From Ruminococcus sp. CAG:403 (GTDB lineage: Bacteria > Bacillota > Clostridia > Oscillospirales > Ruminococcaceae), in contig FR899089.1 of NCBI GenBank assembly GCA_000437255.1, positions 1-24,389 on the forward strand: DNA of 24,389 nucleotides, in the 5' to 3' direction. The position numbers and the translations under genes were made by a program. Shown here one piece after another: positions 1 through 7,467 of this stretch (position 1 is the stretch's first letter; every line of letters starts with the position of its first letter). Below the pieces are notes generated by a model. It was not told the DNA's origin, ran no database searches, and was given only the letters and a program-made list of their open reading frames with translations.

Positions 1-4
1 GTCT

Positions 5-44
5 TAAAAAAGAAAAGCCGTGTATCCCATTTGGTACACGGCTT
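5..44 (-). terminator. Intrinsic terminator after the araC-type gene
   Basis: A perfect 10-bp stem (AAGCCGTGTA at 15-24 with TACACGGCTT at 35-44) has a 10-nt loop. Read leftwards it is followed by a T-rich tract (TTCTTTTTT). It sits 23 bp beyond the stop codon of the regulator gene and should end the nine-gene minus-strand operon. On the plus strand it is also followed by CCTTTTT, so it may work in both directions. Confidence 0.85.
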
Positions 45-66
45 CCTTTTTATTATATATTAGGCG

Positions 67-930
67 TTAAGTGGATGCAGTACGGTTAGGTGTTGTTAGG
101 ATGACAAGGCGATTGTTGTAATCCTTATGAAAAAGCTCTGCAATATATTTGGACGGGGTGTACTTCGAGTATTTTTTAAATTCCCGTATGAAGTGGGATT
201 GATCGTAGTACCCCAAATCTGCAATGATGCTGTTATAATCCACGCGCTTTTCCGGACTGACCACTATTTTATTTAAAGTCCACTGAAAACGCAGAATGTT
301 GCTGAAGCTTTTCGGGGAAATTCCAATTTCATGCAGAAAAATTTTATCAATATAACTGACCGAGTAATTGGTTCGCTCAGAGAGTTCCTCTACCCGAATG
401 TTTCCATAGGCTTTTACAATTTCTGCAATCAGACCGAACTTGGTGCGATATGGATCATAGACGCTTTTTTCATAGTATTTGAGATAGAACTGCATAAATG
501 CGCCGATCTGATCCATGAACTGATCTTGTTCTGCAACGATAGCCGGCAGATCATGTCCCTTTGCAATTTCCGGAAATGGAATAATTCGATCGATCATCTC
601 CGGCATAGAAGCATCTACAAAAGCCGGCACATAACCAGGCAAAAACCGTACGCCAAAATGCGTACAGCCTTTGAATACTTTCATAGAATGCGGCAGAAGG
701 TCGGTGCCGTAAAAATCGGCGCCGACACAAGTTCTGCTTTTATTATAATGAATCATCATGTCGATGCAGCCATCCGGAACAGAGATACTGATGGTATCGG
801 TGTCTTTTACAAAAAACGAGTAAAAGTGGGAAATCCCAAATGCATTTACAACGTATTTGTAGTAGTTGGAGGACAGCTCCACCATAAAAGGTTGTTTGGG
901 AATTAATGTCACATCTCGGATGCCAGGCAT
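67..930 (-). CDS. AraC-family transcriptional regulator
   Basis: A 287-residue one-component regulator. The C-terminal third has the AraC/XylS double helix-turn-helix: the first HTH is around residues 178-200 (IRVEELSERTNYSVSYIDKI) and the second carries the family signature GYYDQSHFIREFKKYSKYTP followed by SKY. The N-terminal part contains SVPDGCIDMMIHY, similar to the sensor domain of many AraC proteins with a PDGC(V/I)D motif, so it probably binds a small ligand. It is the last gene of the minus-strand operon, 25 bp after the ornithine-cyclodeaminase-like gene and just before a terminator. By inference it senses the transported compound or a breakdown product and controls this operon and/or the divergent amidohydrolase gene. 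No operator could be assigned. The family call is firm; the ligand and targets are unknown. Confidence 0.93.
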   Translation of the reverse strand: MPGIRDVTLIPKQPFMVELSSNYYKYVVNAFGISHFYSFFVKDTDTISISVPDGCIDMMIHYNKSRTCVGADFYGTDLLPHSMKVFKGCTHFGVRFLPGYVPAFVDASMPEMIDRIIPFPEIAKGHDLPAIVAEQDQFMDQIGAFMQFYLKYYEKSVYDPYRTKFGLIAEIVKAYGNIRVEELSERTNYSVSYIDKIFLHEIGISPKSFSNILRFQWTLNKIVVSPEKRVDYNSIIADLGYYDQSHFIREFKKYSKYTPSKYIAELFHKDYNNRLVILTTPNRTAST

Positions 931-955
931 ATTGAATCACCACACGTGCTTTAGA

Positions 956-2089
956 TTAACAGAAAGCCGGTGCGTCCCAAAGCGGAAGTTTTGTTCCGAT
1001 GCCCAGTTTTAAAGCATTTTCATAGACGACTTTGCCCCATGCGACATCTTCCACCGGCATGCCGCCGACAGAATACATAATAATTTGATCTTCGCTTTCC
1101 CGTCCAGCTTTTGTTCCTTTTATTATATCACCTAGATCATCAATTTTGCTGGCGGAAATTTTACCATCATGTACCATATCTGTAAATTTTGATCCGATAA
1201 TGGTAATTGGACCAAAGGTTGGATACGGATATTCCTCTGCCCATGCCTCATAAAGTTTGATGTTGTCTACAACCAGTTTACACTTTGTTGCAAGAAAATC
1301 ATCATCGAAGTTTACCGTTGCCGGTAAGCAGAAGAAAGCGCCTTTTTTGATCCATTCTTCTTTTACAAAGGGATAATCCTCTACAAGAACCGGGCTGGAG
1401 GTGCAGAAGCTGATGACATCGCTGTCTCGAACAGCTTCCTCAATGGTATCCACCACCTGAACGGTTTTGATCTGCGGGCATTCTTCCTTGACAAAGGCAA
1501 GATAACTGTCAATAGAAGCCTTGCTTCTGCCCTTGATTTTCAGAGTGTCCAATTTCGGACACTCGCAGCACATTGCCTGCAATACGGTTCTGCCCATGAC
1601 GCCAGGGCCGATGATGGCAACGACTTTGGAATCCTTTCGTGCCAAATAACGGGCACCAACTCCCGGAATGCCGCCGGTTCGGTAGGCACTGATTAAGTTG
1701 GCAGACATCATGGCGACCGGCGCCCCTGTTTCCTTATCGTTGAGCATCATCATGAGGATGGAACGGGGCAAGCCCTTTTTCTTATTTTCCACGTTGGATC
1801 CATACCATTTCATGCCTGCCATATCAAATTCGCCGCCCAGATAAGCAGGCATTGCCATGAATCGCCGGTCACAACCATTCTTCGGCATATTGGGGAAGGC
1901 TGGTTCATCCGGAAATGTAACCATGGCACCATGGGAATTGTGGTTGTTGCCGCTCATCATATAATCGCCAGCATTGAGCAGCTGAATGACCTTTTCCATG
2001 GTATCGACACACAGCGGCATATTTTTGACACCGGCTGCAATCATATCCGGTTCACTCAGGTACAGGAAATCAATTTTTGTGTTTGGCAT
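956..2089 (-). CDS. Ornithine cyclodeaminase / mu-crystallin family protein
   Basis: 377 residues, in the OCD/mu-crystallin superfamily of NAD(P)-dependent enzymes (ornithine cyclodeaminase, ketimine reductase, alanine dehydrogenase). A Rossmann motif GPGVMG is at residues 161-166, preceded by the beta-strand KVVAII. Conserved superfamily positions are visible: a lysine in AGMKWYGSN (K94) and an arginine in SAYRTGG (R137), which in the family contact the substrate carboxylate. The protein is longer than the usual 310-350 residues, with an N-terminal insertion rich in M, N and G. To my knowledge some databases name close relatives tyramine oxidase subunit B; I see nothing that supports a tyramine role. 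The start is supported by GGAG 8-9 nt upstream of the ATG. It lies in the operon between the nitrilase-family amidase and the AraC gene. A likely role is reduction or cyclising deamination of an imino or amino acid intermediate (inference). Confidence 0.88.
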   Translation of the reverse strand: MPNTKIDFLYLSEPDMIAAGVKNMPLCVDTMEKVIQLLNAGDYMMSGNNHNSHGAMVTFPDEPAFPNMPKNGCDRRFMAMPAYLGGEFDMAGMKWYGSNVENKKKGLPRSILMMMLNDKETGAPVAMMSANLISAYRTGGIPGVGARYLARKDSKVVAIIGPGVMGRTVLQAMCCECPKLDTLKIKGRSKASIDSYLAFVKEECPQIKTVQVVDTIEEAVRDSDVISFCTSSPVLVEDYPFVKEEWIKKGAFFCLPATVNFDDDFLATKCKLVVDNIKLYEAWAEEYPYPTFGPITIIGSKFTDMVHDGKISASKIDDLGDIIKGTKAGRESEDQIIMYSVGGMPVEDVAWGKVVYENALKLGIGTKLPLWDAPAFC

Positions 2090-2167
2090 GGTACTTCACT
2101 CCTTCAAATATTTTATGGAAACACACTTTAAAAGGATGGGATGCTGCTTTCAATTATGCAGCTAGCC

Positions 2168-3058
2168 TTATTTCAGAAATGGATCTTTGCCGTTCTGTGT
2201 CAGCAGCGGGGTATACAGCTCCGGACGTCTATCCCGGAATACGCCCCATGCACGCCGTGTCAGCGCCAATTCATCCAGATCAAATGTAGCGGTAATCACG
2301 CCTTCGGTTTCCCGATCCATGGTAGCAGCCAGCTGACCGTGTTCATCTGCAATGAAAGAGGAACCATAGAACGTAATATGGTAATCTTCACAGTACTCCG
2401 TACCGATTCGGTTTGAAGCAATGACCGGCATCAGGTTCGCACCGGCATGTCCTTGCATAACGGTCCGCCAGTGCGGCATGGAATCGAAAGTGCTCTCATC
2501 CTCGTCCGGCTCGGAACCGATTGCTGTTGGATAGAACAGCAACTCGGCTCCCATGAGCGCCATTGCTCTTGCAGCCTCCGGATACCACTGATCCCAGCAA
2601 ATGGCACATCCGATGGTTGCATACTTGGTTTTCCAAACTTTAAAACCAGTATCCCCGATGTTAAAGTAGAACTTTTCACTATAGCCTGCGCCATCCGGAA
2701 TATGGTTCTTGCGGTAGGTGCCGAGAATGGTTCCATCCGCATCGATGATGGCAAGGCTGTTGAAATGTGCCTGGTTGTCCTTTTCAAAGAAGCTGACCGG
2801 AAGCACAACATCCAGTTCCTTGGCAAGTTCGGAGAATCGCTTTACAGCCGGATCTTCTTCCAGCGGAAGCGCCAGCTTCATATTTTGGTCGATCATTTTC
2901 TGACAGAAATAATCGGTCTGAAACAGCTCCTGAATCAGGATAATATTGGCACCTTTGCCAGCTGCCTCCCGAATCAGCGCTTCGGCTGCTTGAATATTGG
3001 CTTCCCGATCGAAGCCTCTGCTTTTCATTTGTGTTGCTGCAACTGTTACCTTTCTCAT
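2168..3058 (-). CDS. N-carbamoylputrescine amidase-like carbon-nitrogen hydrolase (nitrilase superfamily)
   Basis: 296 residues, the usual length for AguB-type amidases. The nitrilase-superfamily triad is visible: Glu44 in LIQELFQTDYFCQ, Lys117 in YRKNHIPDG and Cys154 in CAICWDQWYPEAARAM. The flanking HWRTVMQGHAGAN and ASNRIGTE are typical of N-carbamoylputrescine amidohydrolase, which hydrolyses N-carbamoylputrescine to putrescine, CO2 and ammonia. The usual partner, agmatine deiminase (aguA), is not in the window. Instead the neighbours are an ABC importer, an OCD-family enzyme and an amidohydrolase, so the true substrate may be another N-carbamoyl or amide compound. The start has AAAGGAAC about 8 nt upstream. 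The enzyme should be cytosolic, as there is no signal peptide. The superfamily and subfamily calls are strong; the physiological substrate is uncertain, so no gene symbol is given. Confidence 0.92.
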   Translation of the reverse strand: MRKVTVAATQMKSRGFDREANIQAAEALIREAAGKGANIILIQELFQTDYFCQKMIDQNMKLALPLEEDPAVKRFSELAKELDVVLPVSFFEKDNQAHFNSLAIIDADGTILGTYRKNHIPDGAGYSEKFYFNIGDTGFKVWKTKYATIGCAICWDQWYPEAARAMALMGAELLFYPTAIGSEPDEDESTFDSMPHWRTVMQGHAGANLMPVIASNRIGTEYCEDYHITFYGSSFIADEHGQLAATMDRETEGVITATFDLDELALTRRAWGVFRDRRPELYTPLLTQNGKDPFLK

Positions 3059-3166
3059 GATTTTTGTTCCTTTCTGTTTTTCAAGTTTATATGCAATCGG
3101 TCACAGCTGCGCTGCCCTTCAAAGAGCAGTGTCTATGCTGTGCCGGTGTTGGCTGGATGGACTGAT

Positions 3167-3781
3167 TTAAAGTTTGCCGGTCTGTCCAAATTTCATGGAT
3201 GCGCCTTTGCAGATGAGATCAATGGTTTGCTCCATCGGCAATGCGGAACTGTCTACCAGGAGATTGCGATATTTCAGGGAGTGGAATTTTTCCCCGGTAT
3301 GTTCGATGTAGAAGGCTTCTCTTGCCTTATCGACCTTTTCCATATAGACCTCGGCTGCCTCATTGGTCAGCCCCAAATTTTTGATGCAGTAGTTGAATCT
3401 TGCCGGATGCGGCGCATAGATGAAAACGCTGTAGACGTTTTCCAGGCCAGCCTCCTTGAGAATGTAGTCGGAGCATCTGCCGACAATGACGCAGTTTTTG
3501 CTGGTTGCAAAATCCAAAATAACTTTCTTTTCGATTTCAAAGAGTTTCTTCTGTTTGGATTTGATGCCATAGCCCAGCGGAAACATCATTCTGCCGTACT
3601 TGCTGTACTGGTGCCCGTCGTACTCGTTCAGCTCATACACAGGTTCTGCAATTTCCTCCGCCGCCGTTTCAATGATATCACGGTCATAGTATTCATATCC
3701 CAGCTGTTCTGCAACTCCTCGGGCGATGAGCCGCCCGAGGCTGCCGAACTCTCTTGTTACAGTAATAACATGTGTGTCCAT
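3167..3781 (-). CDS. Cytidylate kinase-like family protein
   Basis: 204 residues from the ATG chosen here. An upstream in-frame start would overlap the preceding lipoprotein gene, whereas this ATG has GGAAG a few bases before it and opens directly into the conserved N-terminus VITVTREFGSLGRLIARG. That segment corresponds to the phosphate-binding loop of the cytidylate-kinase-like (Cytidylate_kin2) family, which lacks the classical GKS/T of Walker A. It is followed by the family motif YEYYDRDII, then VIVGRCSDYIL and VFIYAP with an arginine downstream. The fold is therefore a nucleoside-monophosphate-kinase-like P-loop protein. Members of this family are widespread in Clostridia and mostly have no proven substrate. 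Co-transcription with an importer and catabolic enzymes suggests a phosphorylation or regulatory step on the imported compound (inference). It should not be read as the housekeeping Cmk. Confidence 0.85.
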   Translation of the reverse strand: MDTHVITVTREFGSLGRLIARGVAEQLGYEYYDRDIIETAAEEIAEPVYELNEYDGHQYSKYGRMMFPLGYGIKSKQKKLFEIEKKVILDFATSKNCVIVGRCSDYILKEAGLENVYSVFIYAPHPARFNYCIKNLGLTNEAAEVYMEKVDKAREAFYIEHTGEKFHSLKYRNLLVDSSALPMEQTIDLICKGASMKFGQTGKL

Positions 3782-3816
3782 TTCAGCACTTCCATTCTTT
3801 TTTTCTGTCCATGGAA

Positions 3817-4929
3817 TTAGTTGGCTGCCTTGTACTGCGGCGAACTGCAAGTGTATGCAGTTGCATCCGCTTCTACAGCTGCCCGATCCCATGCAATCTT
3901 TTCCGCATAATCGTTGGTATAATAGTCGGAAGCATTGTATTCCTTGGAAATTGCACCAGCTTCCAGCAAGTGGTCAGCTGCATTCTGACAAAGAGTCATA
4001 TCAAACATACCAATGCCTGCATCAATGGTTGCCTTTTGGTCTGCATCAGAGATACCGAAAATTTGCTGCACATCGCCGACTGCTGCACCATAAGCACCGT
4101 TCCAGTCGATTTCCAGGTTCGGACAAGTCAGCAGCGTGATATCGGCAGCAGCTTCTGGATTGCAGTAGCAGAAGTACATGGACTTGGTAAAGGCATTGAC
4201 AAACTTCTGTACGATATCCGGGTGTGCATCCAGGAATTCTGTACTGGTGCAAAGGGAGTTGGAAACCTGCGGAGCAACTTCGTTTCCGTCGAGGTAGTCC
4301 AGGTCATATCCTTGACCCACCAGCTGGCAGTATTCCGACAGCCAAGTGCCCAAGACCGGTGCAGAGTTGGAAGCAACTGCTTCATATCTGCCGTCGCCGT
4401 AGGAGACCATATTGACATCACTGACGGACATGCCTGCACCGCTTAAAATAGGTGCCAGTAAAGAAGACCAGGATTCTGTTGCCAGTGCAACATCCTTGCC
4501 CTTGACATCTGCAAAAGTCTTGATGCCGGACTGCGGATTCACTGCAAATCCAAAGATCATGATGGAGTCGTAGTTGCAAATTGCCCGAACATCGGTAATA
4601 CCGGCGTCAATACACGACCACATAACACCTGGTGAAGGATAGGCAAATTGTGCGGTTCCGGCTGCCAGCATCTTGACGTCATCGGTACCGGTTTGTTCAA
4701 CCAGCTCCACTTCCAAACCTTCATCTTCAAAATAGCCGAGATACTGTCCGGCATAAATCGCAAGGTAATCGTAAGATTCCAAAGAGGTTGGGGATACAAA
4801 TGTTACTTTTGTGAGTCCGTCTTCTGTCACTGCAAGAGAGGAAGATTTCTTACTGTCCGAGCCGCATCCTGTCAGCAGCGCCGTGCCCATGGTACATGCC
4901 AGTACAAATCCTAAAACCTTGTTTTTCAT
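3817..4929 (-). CDS. ABC transporter substrate-binding lipoprotein (NMT1/SsuA/TauA type)
   Basis: 370 residues. The N-terminus is a lipoprotein signal peptide with lipobox LLTGC (Cys22) after a short KNK n-region, followed by a serine/lysine-rich linker, so the mature protein should be lipid-anchored on the outer face of the membrane. The body has features of the NMT1/THI5-like periplasmic-binding family used for sulfonates, nitrate, taurine and thiamine-precursor pyrimidines: YAGQYLGYFEDEGLEVELVE near residues 62-81, then MLAAGTAQFAYPSPG and a later FADVKGKDVALATESW. The start ATG has GGAGG 7-8 nt upstream. It follows the second permease by 77 bp and precedes the cytidylate-kinase-like gene by 35 bp. 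It is the only binding protein for two permeases and two ATPases in the operon. The ligand cannot be deduced from sequence. Confidence 0.93.
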   Translation of the reverse strand: MKNKVLGFVLACTMGTALLTGCGSDSKKSSSLAVTEDGLTKVTFVSPTSLESYDYLAIYAGQYLGYFEDEGLEVELVEQTGTDDVKMLAAGTAQFAYPSPGVMWSCIDAGITDVRAICNYDSIMIFGFAVNPQSGIKTFADVKGKDVALATESWSSLLAPILSGAGMSVSDVNMVSYGDGRYEAVASNSAPVLGTWLSEYCQLVGQGYDLDYLDGNEVAPQVSNSLCTSTEFLDAHPDIVQKFVNAFTKSMYFCYCNPEAAADITLLTCPNLEIDWNGAYGAAVGDVQQIFGISDADQKATIDAGIGMFDMTLCQNAADHLLEAGAISKEYNASDYYTNDYAEKIAWDRAAVEADATAYTCSSPQYKAAN

Positions 4930-5006
4930 AAGTATTCCTCCTTATATTCTGGAAAAGTTTATGATAAGCTTTGCAGCTTATTGATTGGATGATAAATGAT
5001 GCAGGA

Positions 5007-5801
5007 TTATTTGGTTCCCTTTACAAGCAGTTTCTCCAGCAGGCAAACACCGCCATAGAGAAGAACGCCCAGGAAAACAATATAGAGAATGCAGGAAAGT
5101 GCTTCTGGTGTTTTCGAGAATCCCATAAAGTAGCTGATTCTCGCACCAATTCCACTGCTGCCGCCAGTCATTTCTGCGGTGACACCACCCAGCATAGACA
5201 TGATTGCTGCCAGCTTGATACCGGTAAAGACGCCTGGCAGAGCATCCTTTAAAATACAGTACCGGAATTGTTGTACTCTGGAAGCCTTCAAGGACTTCAT
5301 CAGTTCCAGTTTCGTAGGATCCACATTGAGGAAGGCCGTCGCCGCATTCATATTCACAAGTGGGAATGCCTGAATGACAATCGTAATAATTTTTACCTGA
5401 CTGCCCAATCCGAATACCAGCATCAGCATAGGTACCAATGTGATAACGGGAACACAGCAAAGTGCAACGATAATCGGCGTGACAGCAGAACCGAATGTGG
5501 GGAAAGAAGAAATGAGGATTGCCAATCCGATTCCAATGATGACCGACAGCAGGAAGCCGACGATAATATTAAAATAGGTAACACCAATGTGCGGCAGCAG
5601 TTCCTGCGTGTTCTGGAAAAAGACCGAAGCAATATCCGTTGGCTTTGCCAGCATCCACATGGGCACGTCGTTTATGGTACACATGCTTTGCCAGATCACC
5701 AGCAGCAGACCAATTAAAAGAATCGGCGGATAAATGAAATTGAGAAAGCTAACGGCTTTTCTGCCGACGGCGTGATTTTTGGTTGGTACGGTTTGCATCA
5801 T
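5007..5801 (-). CDS. ABC transporter permease (SsuC/TauC type), second of two
   Basis: 264 residues with about six hydrophobic segments, e.g. FIYPPILLIGLLLVIWQS, GVTYFNIIVGFLLSVIIGIG, VTPIIVALCCVPVITLVPML, and a C-terminal LSCILYIVFLGVLLYGGVCL. The cytoplasmic EAA-like coupling loop is visible as ELMKSLKASRVQQFRY followed by LPGVFTGIK, placing it in the binding-protein-dependent transport inner-membrane family of SsuC, TauC and NrtB. The ATG is preceded by GGAGGTG. It starts 14 bp after the stop codon of the canonical ATPase gene, so translation is probably coupled. With the other permease it most likely forms a heterodimeric channel (inference from one binding protein but two permeases and two ATPases). 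Confidence 0.93.
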   Translation of the reverse strand: MMQTVPTKNHAVGRKAVSFLNFIYPPILLIGLLLVIWQSMCTINDVPMWMLAKPTDIASVFFQNTQELLPHIGVTYFNIIVGFLLSVIIGIGLAILISSFPTFGSAVTPIIVALCCVPVITLVPMLMLVFGLGSQVKIITIVIQAFPLVNMNAATAFLNVDPTKLELMKSLKASRVQQFRYCILKDALPGVFTGIKLAAIMSMLGGVTAEMTGGSSGIGARISYFMGFSKTPEALSCILYIVFLGVLLYGGVCLLEKLLVKGTK

Positions 5802-5815
5802 ACATACACCTCCTG

Positions 5816-6619
5816 TTATTTGATTTCATCCAGTGCAAGGTGTCCGATCAGCTGCTCAATTTGTGTGCAGTACTGTGCGAACTTTGGATCGGACAACAAG
5901 TCCAGATCACGTTCCTTTTCGCCGAAATCAATGGTCAATTCTGTTTTCACCTGACCAGGGTGAGAAGACATCACATAGACACGCTGACTGAGCAGTACGG
6001 CTTCTTCAATGTTATGTGTGATGAAGATGATGGTCATTCCGGTATCTCGCCAGATCTTAACCAGTTCCACGTTCAGCGTTTCACGGGTATCCTCATCCAG
6101 TGCTCCAAATGGTTCGTCCATCATTAGAATCTGAGGATTGTGAATCATAGCACGAATTACACCGATTCTCTGACTCATACCACCTGAAATTTCATTGGGG
6201 TAGGAATCCGCATATTTTTGCAGCCCGACATAGGCGAGCAGGTCATCTGCTTTCTTCTCATACTGTTCGCCTTTGAGTTTGTGGATTTTCAGCGGCAGCA
6301 TGATGTTTTCCCGAATGGTCAGCCAAGGGTACAGGTTCGGAACCTGAAAGATAAATCCCAGCTTCTGAATGACCTCCTTGCTGATCTCCTTGTTGTTGTC
6401 GTAGACGTAGCCGTCTACGGTGATGGTTCCGTTCGTTGGCTTGATGATGTCATCGATGATGCGGATGATGGTTGATTTGCCGCATCCGCTGGGGCCAACG
6501 ATTGATACGAATTCGCCTTTGCCGAACGTCATATTGATATCCTTTAAGGCATAAATTTCACTGCGTTCTGTGCGAAAGGTCTTATTGACATGTTCCAGTG
6601 TAATGAATTTCTTTTCCAT
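5816..6619 (-). CDS. ABC transporter ATP-binding protein (SsuB/TauB type), catalytically canonical
   Basis: 267 residues from the ATG chosen here. A GTG nine bases further upstream falls inside the AAAGGAG ribosome binding site, while this ATG is spaced 8 nt from it. All nucleotide-binding motifs are present: Walker A GPSGCGKST (residues 42-50), Q-loop Q92 in FIFQVPNLYPW, signature ISGGM (144-148; isoleucine replaces the usual leucine), Walker B with catalytic glutamate E169 in LMMDEPFGALD, and switch histidine H202 in FITHNIEEA. It energises import with the other ATPase of this operon, which lacks both E and H. The 13-bp spacing from the upstream permease and 14 bp to the downstream one indicate tight co-expression. 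Confidence 0.95.
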   Translation of the reverse strand: MEKKFITLEHVNKTFRTERSEIYALKDINMTFGKGEFVSIVGPSGCGKSTIIRIIDDIIKPTNGTITVDGYVYDNNKEISKEVIQKLGFIFQVPNLYPWLTIRENIMLPLKIHKLKGEQYEKKADDLLAYVGLQKYADSYPNEISGGMSQRIGVIRAMIHNPQILMMDEPFGALDEDTRETLNVELVKIWRDTGMTIIFITHNIEEAVLLSQRVYVMSSHPGQVKTELTIDFGEKERDLDLLSDPKFAQYCTQIEQLIGHLALDEIK

Positions 6620-6632
6620 GGTTCGCACTCCT

Positions 6633-7388
6633 TTACTTCCAGCGAATCACCCTGCGCTCAATCAGGGAAACGATCATATAAAGTACCACACCGATAATGG
6701 CTGCCACCAGGATGGTTGCATAAGCCGTATCTGTTGCCGACAAAGCGGAGGAAACGGAAATCCGGTAACCCAGACCGCCCTGTCCGACTGAAAGGTCGGC
6801 GCTCATTGCAGCGATGGTGCAGAGAATACAGCCAAGCTTTAAGCCAATGAAAATTTCCGGCATGGCATTGGGGACGCTGACCCGGAAGAAGCTTTCCCAC
6901 TTCCGGCAGCCAAAGCCTTTCATTAAGTCAATCTTATTTTGTGGGACATGGGTAAAGCCGCTGATGCTGTTGACGGCGATAACCGGCGTACATTGCAGGA
7001 CAACAATCAGAACCTTTACCATGGAGGAAACGCCAAAGAACAGCTTGAAAACAGAAACCAGCGTTGCCATCGGCGTTACCATCAGGATAATCAGCACCGG
7101 CATTGCCATACGGACGGCAAAGCGAAACTGGGAAAGCAGCGCTGCAATGAGAAATCCGAGCGGAATGGCAATCAAATATCCAATCATCATGACCCGAAGG
7201 GATGTCAACATATCCGGGAAGATGGTTCCAATGAAGTTCCGTCCCAGTGCTGCTGCAATCTGTGTTGGCTTTGGCAGCAGATGGAAGGAGATGTGAAAGG
7301 CGGAGCAGCTGATCTGCCAAAAAATCAGTAGCGCAGCAACGACACCGCACGGTGCAAGCACATGAAATAATTTCGATTTTTGATTCAT
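6633..7388 (-). CDS. ABC transporter permease (SsuC/TauC type), first of two
   Basis: 251 residues from the ATG chosen here. An upstream in-frame start would add 18 hydrophilic residues, but this ATG has GGAGG 7 nt before it and leads straight into MNQKSKLFHVLAPCGVVAAL. There are about six membrane segments. The EAA-like loop is IDLMKGFGCRKWESFFRV followed by MPEIFIGLK, diagnostic of the SsuC/TauC/NrtB permease family. Sequence and length differ clearly from the second permease, so the pair is not a recent tandem copy. It lies between the two ATPase genes. Likely role: one half of a heteromeric importer channel in the cytoplasmic membrane. Confidence 0.93.
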   Translation of the reverse strand: MNQKSKLFHVLAPCGVVAALLIFWQISCSAFHISFHLLPKPTQIAAALGRNFIGTIFPDMLTSLRVMMIGYLIAIPLGFLIAALLSQFRFAVRMAMPVLIILMVTPMATLVSVFKLFFGVSSMVKVLIVVLQCTPVIAVNSISGFTHVPQNKIDLMKGFGCRKWESFFRVSVPNAMPEIFIGLKLGCILCTIAAMSADLSVGQGGLGYRISVSSALSATDTAYATILVAAIIGVVLYMIVSLIERRVIRWK

Positions 7389-7467
7389 ACAAACCTCCGT
7401 TTCTGTATGCAGGGATGCAATACAGCTTCCGCTTTCCGGCATGCGGCACGCCTAGGCTACGATCTGC

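Noticed and set aside
2447..3820. 457-codon plus-strand open frame across the nitrilase and kinase-like genes
   Set aside because: It spans two strongly supported minus-strand genes and their spacer, and its translation shows no family motif.
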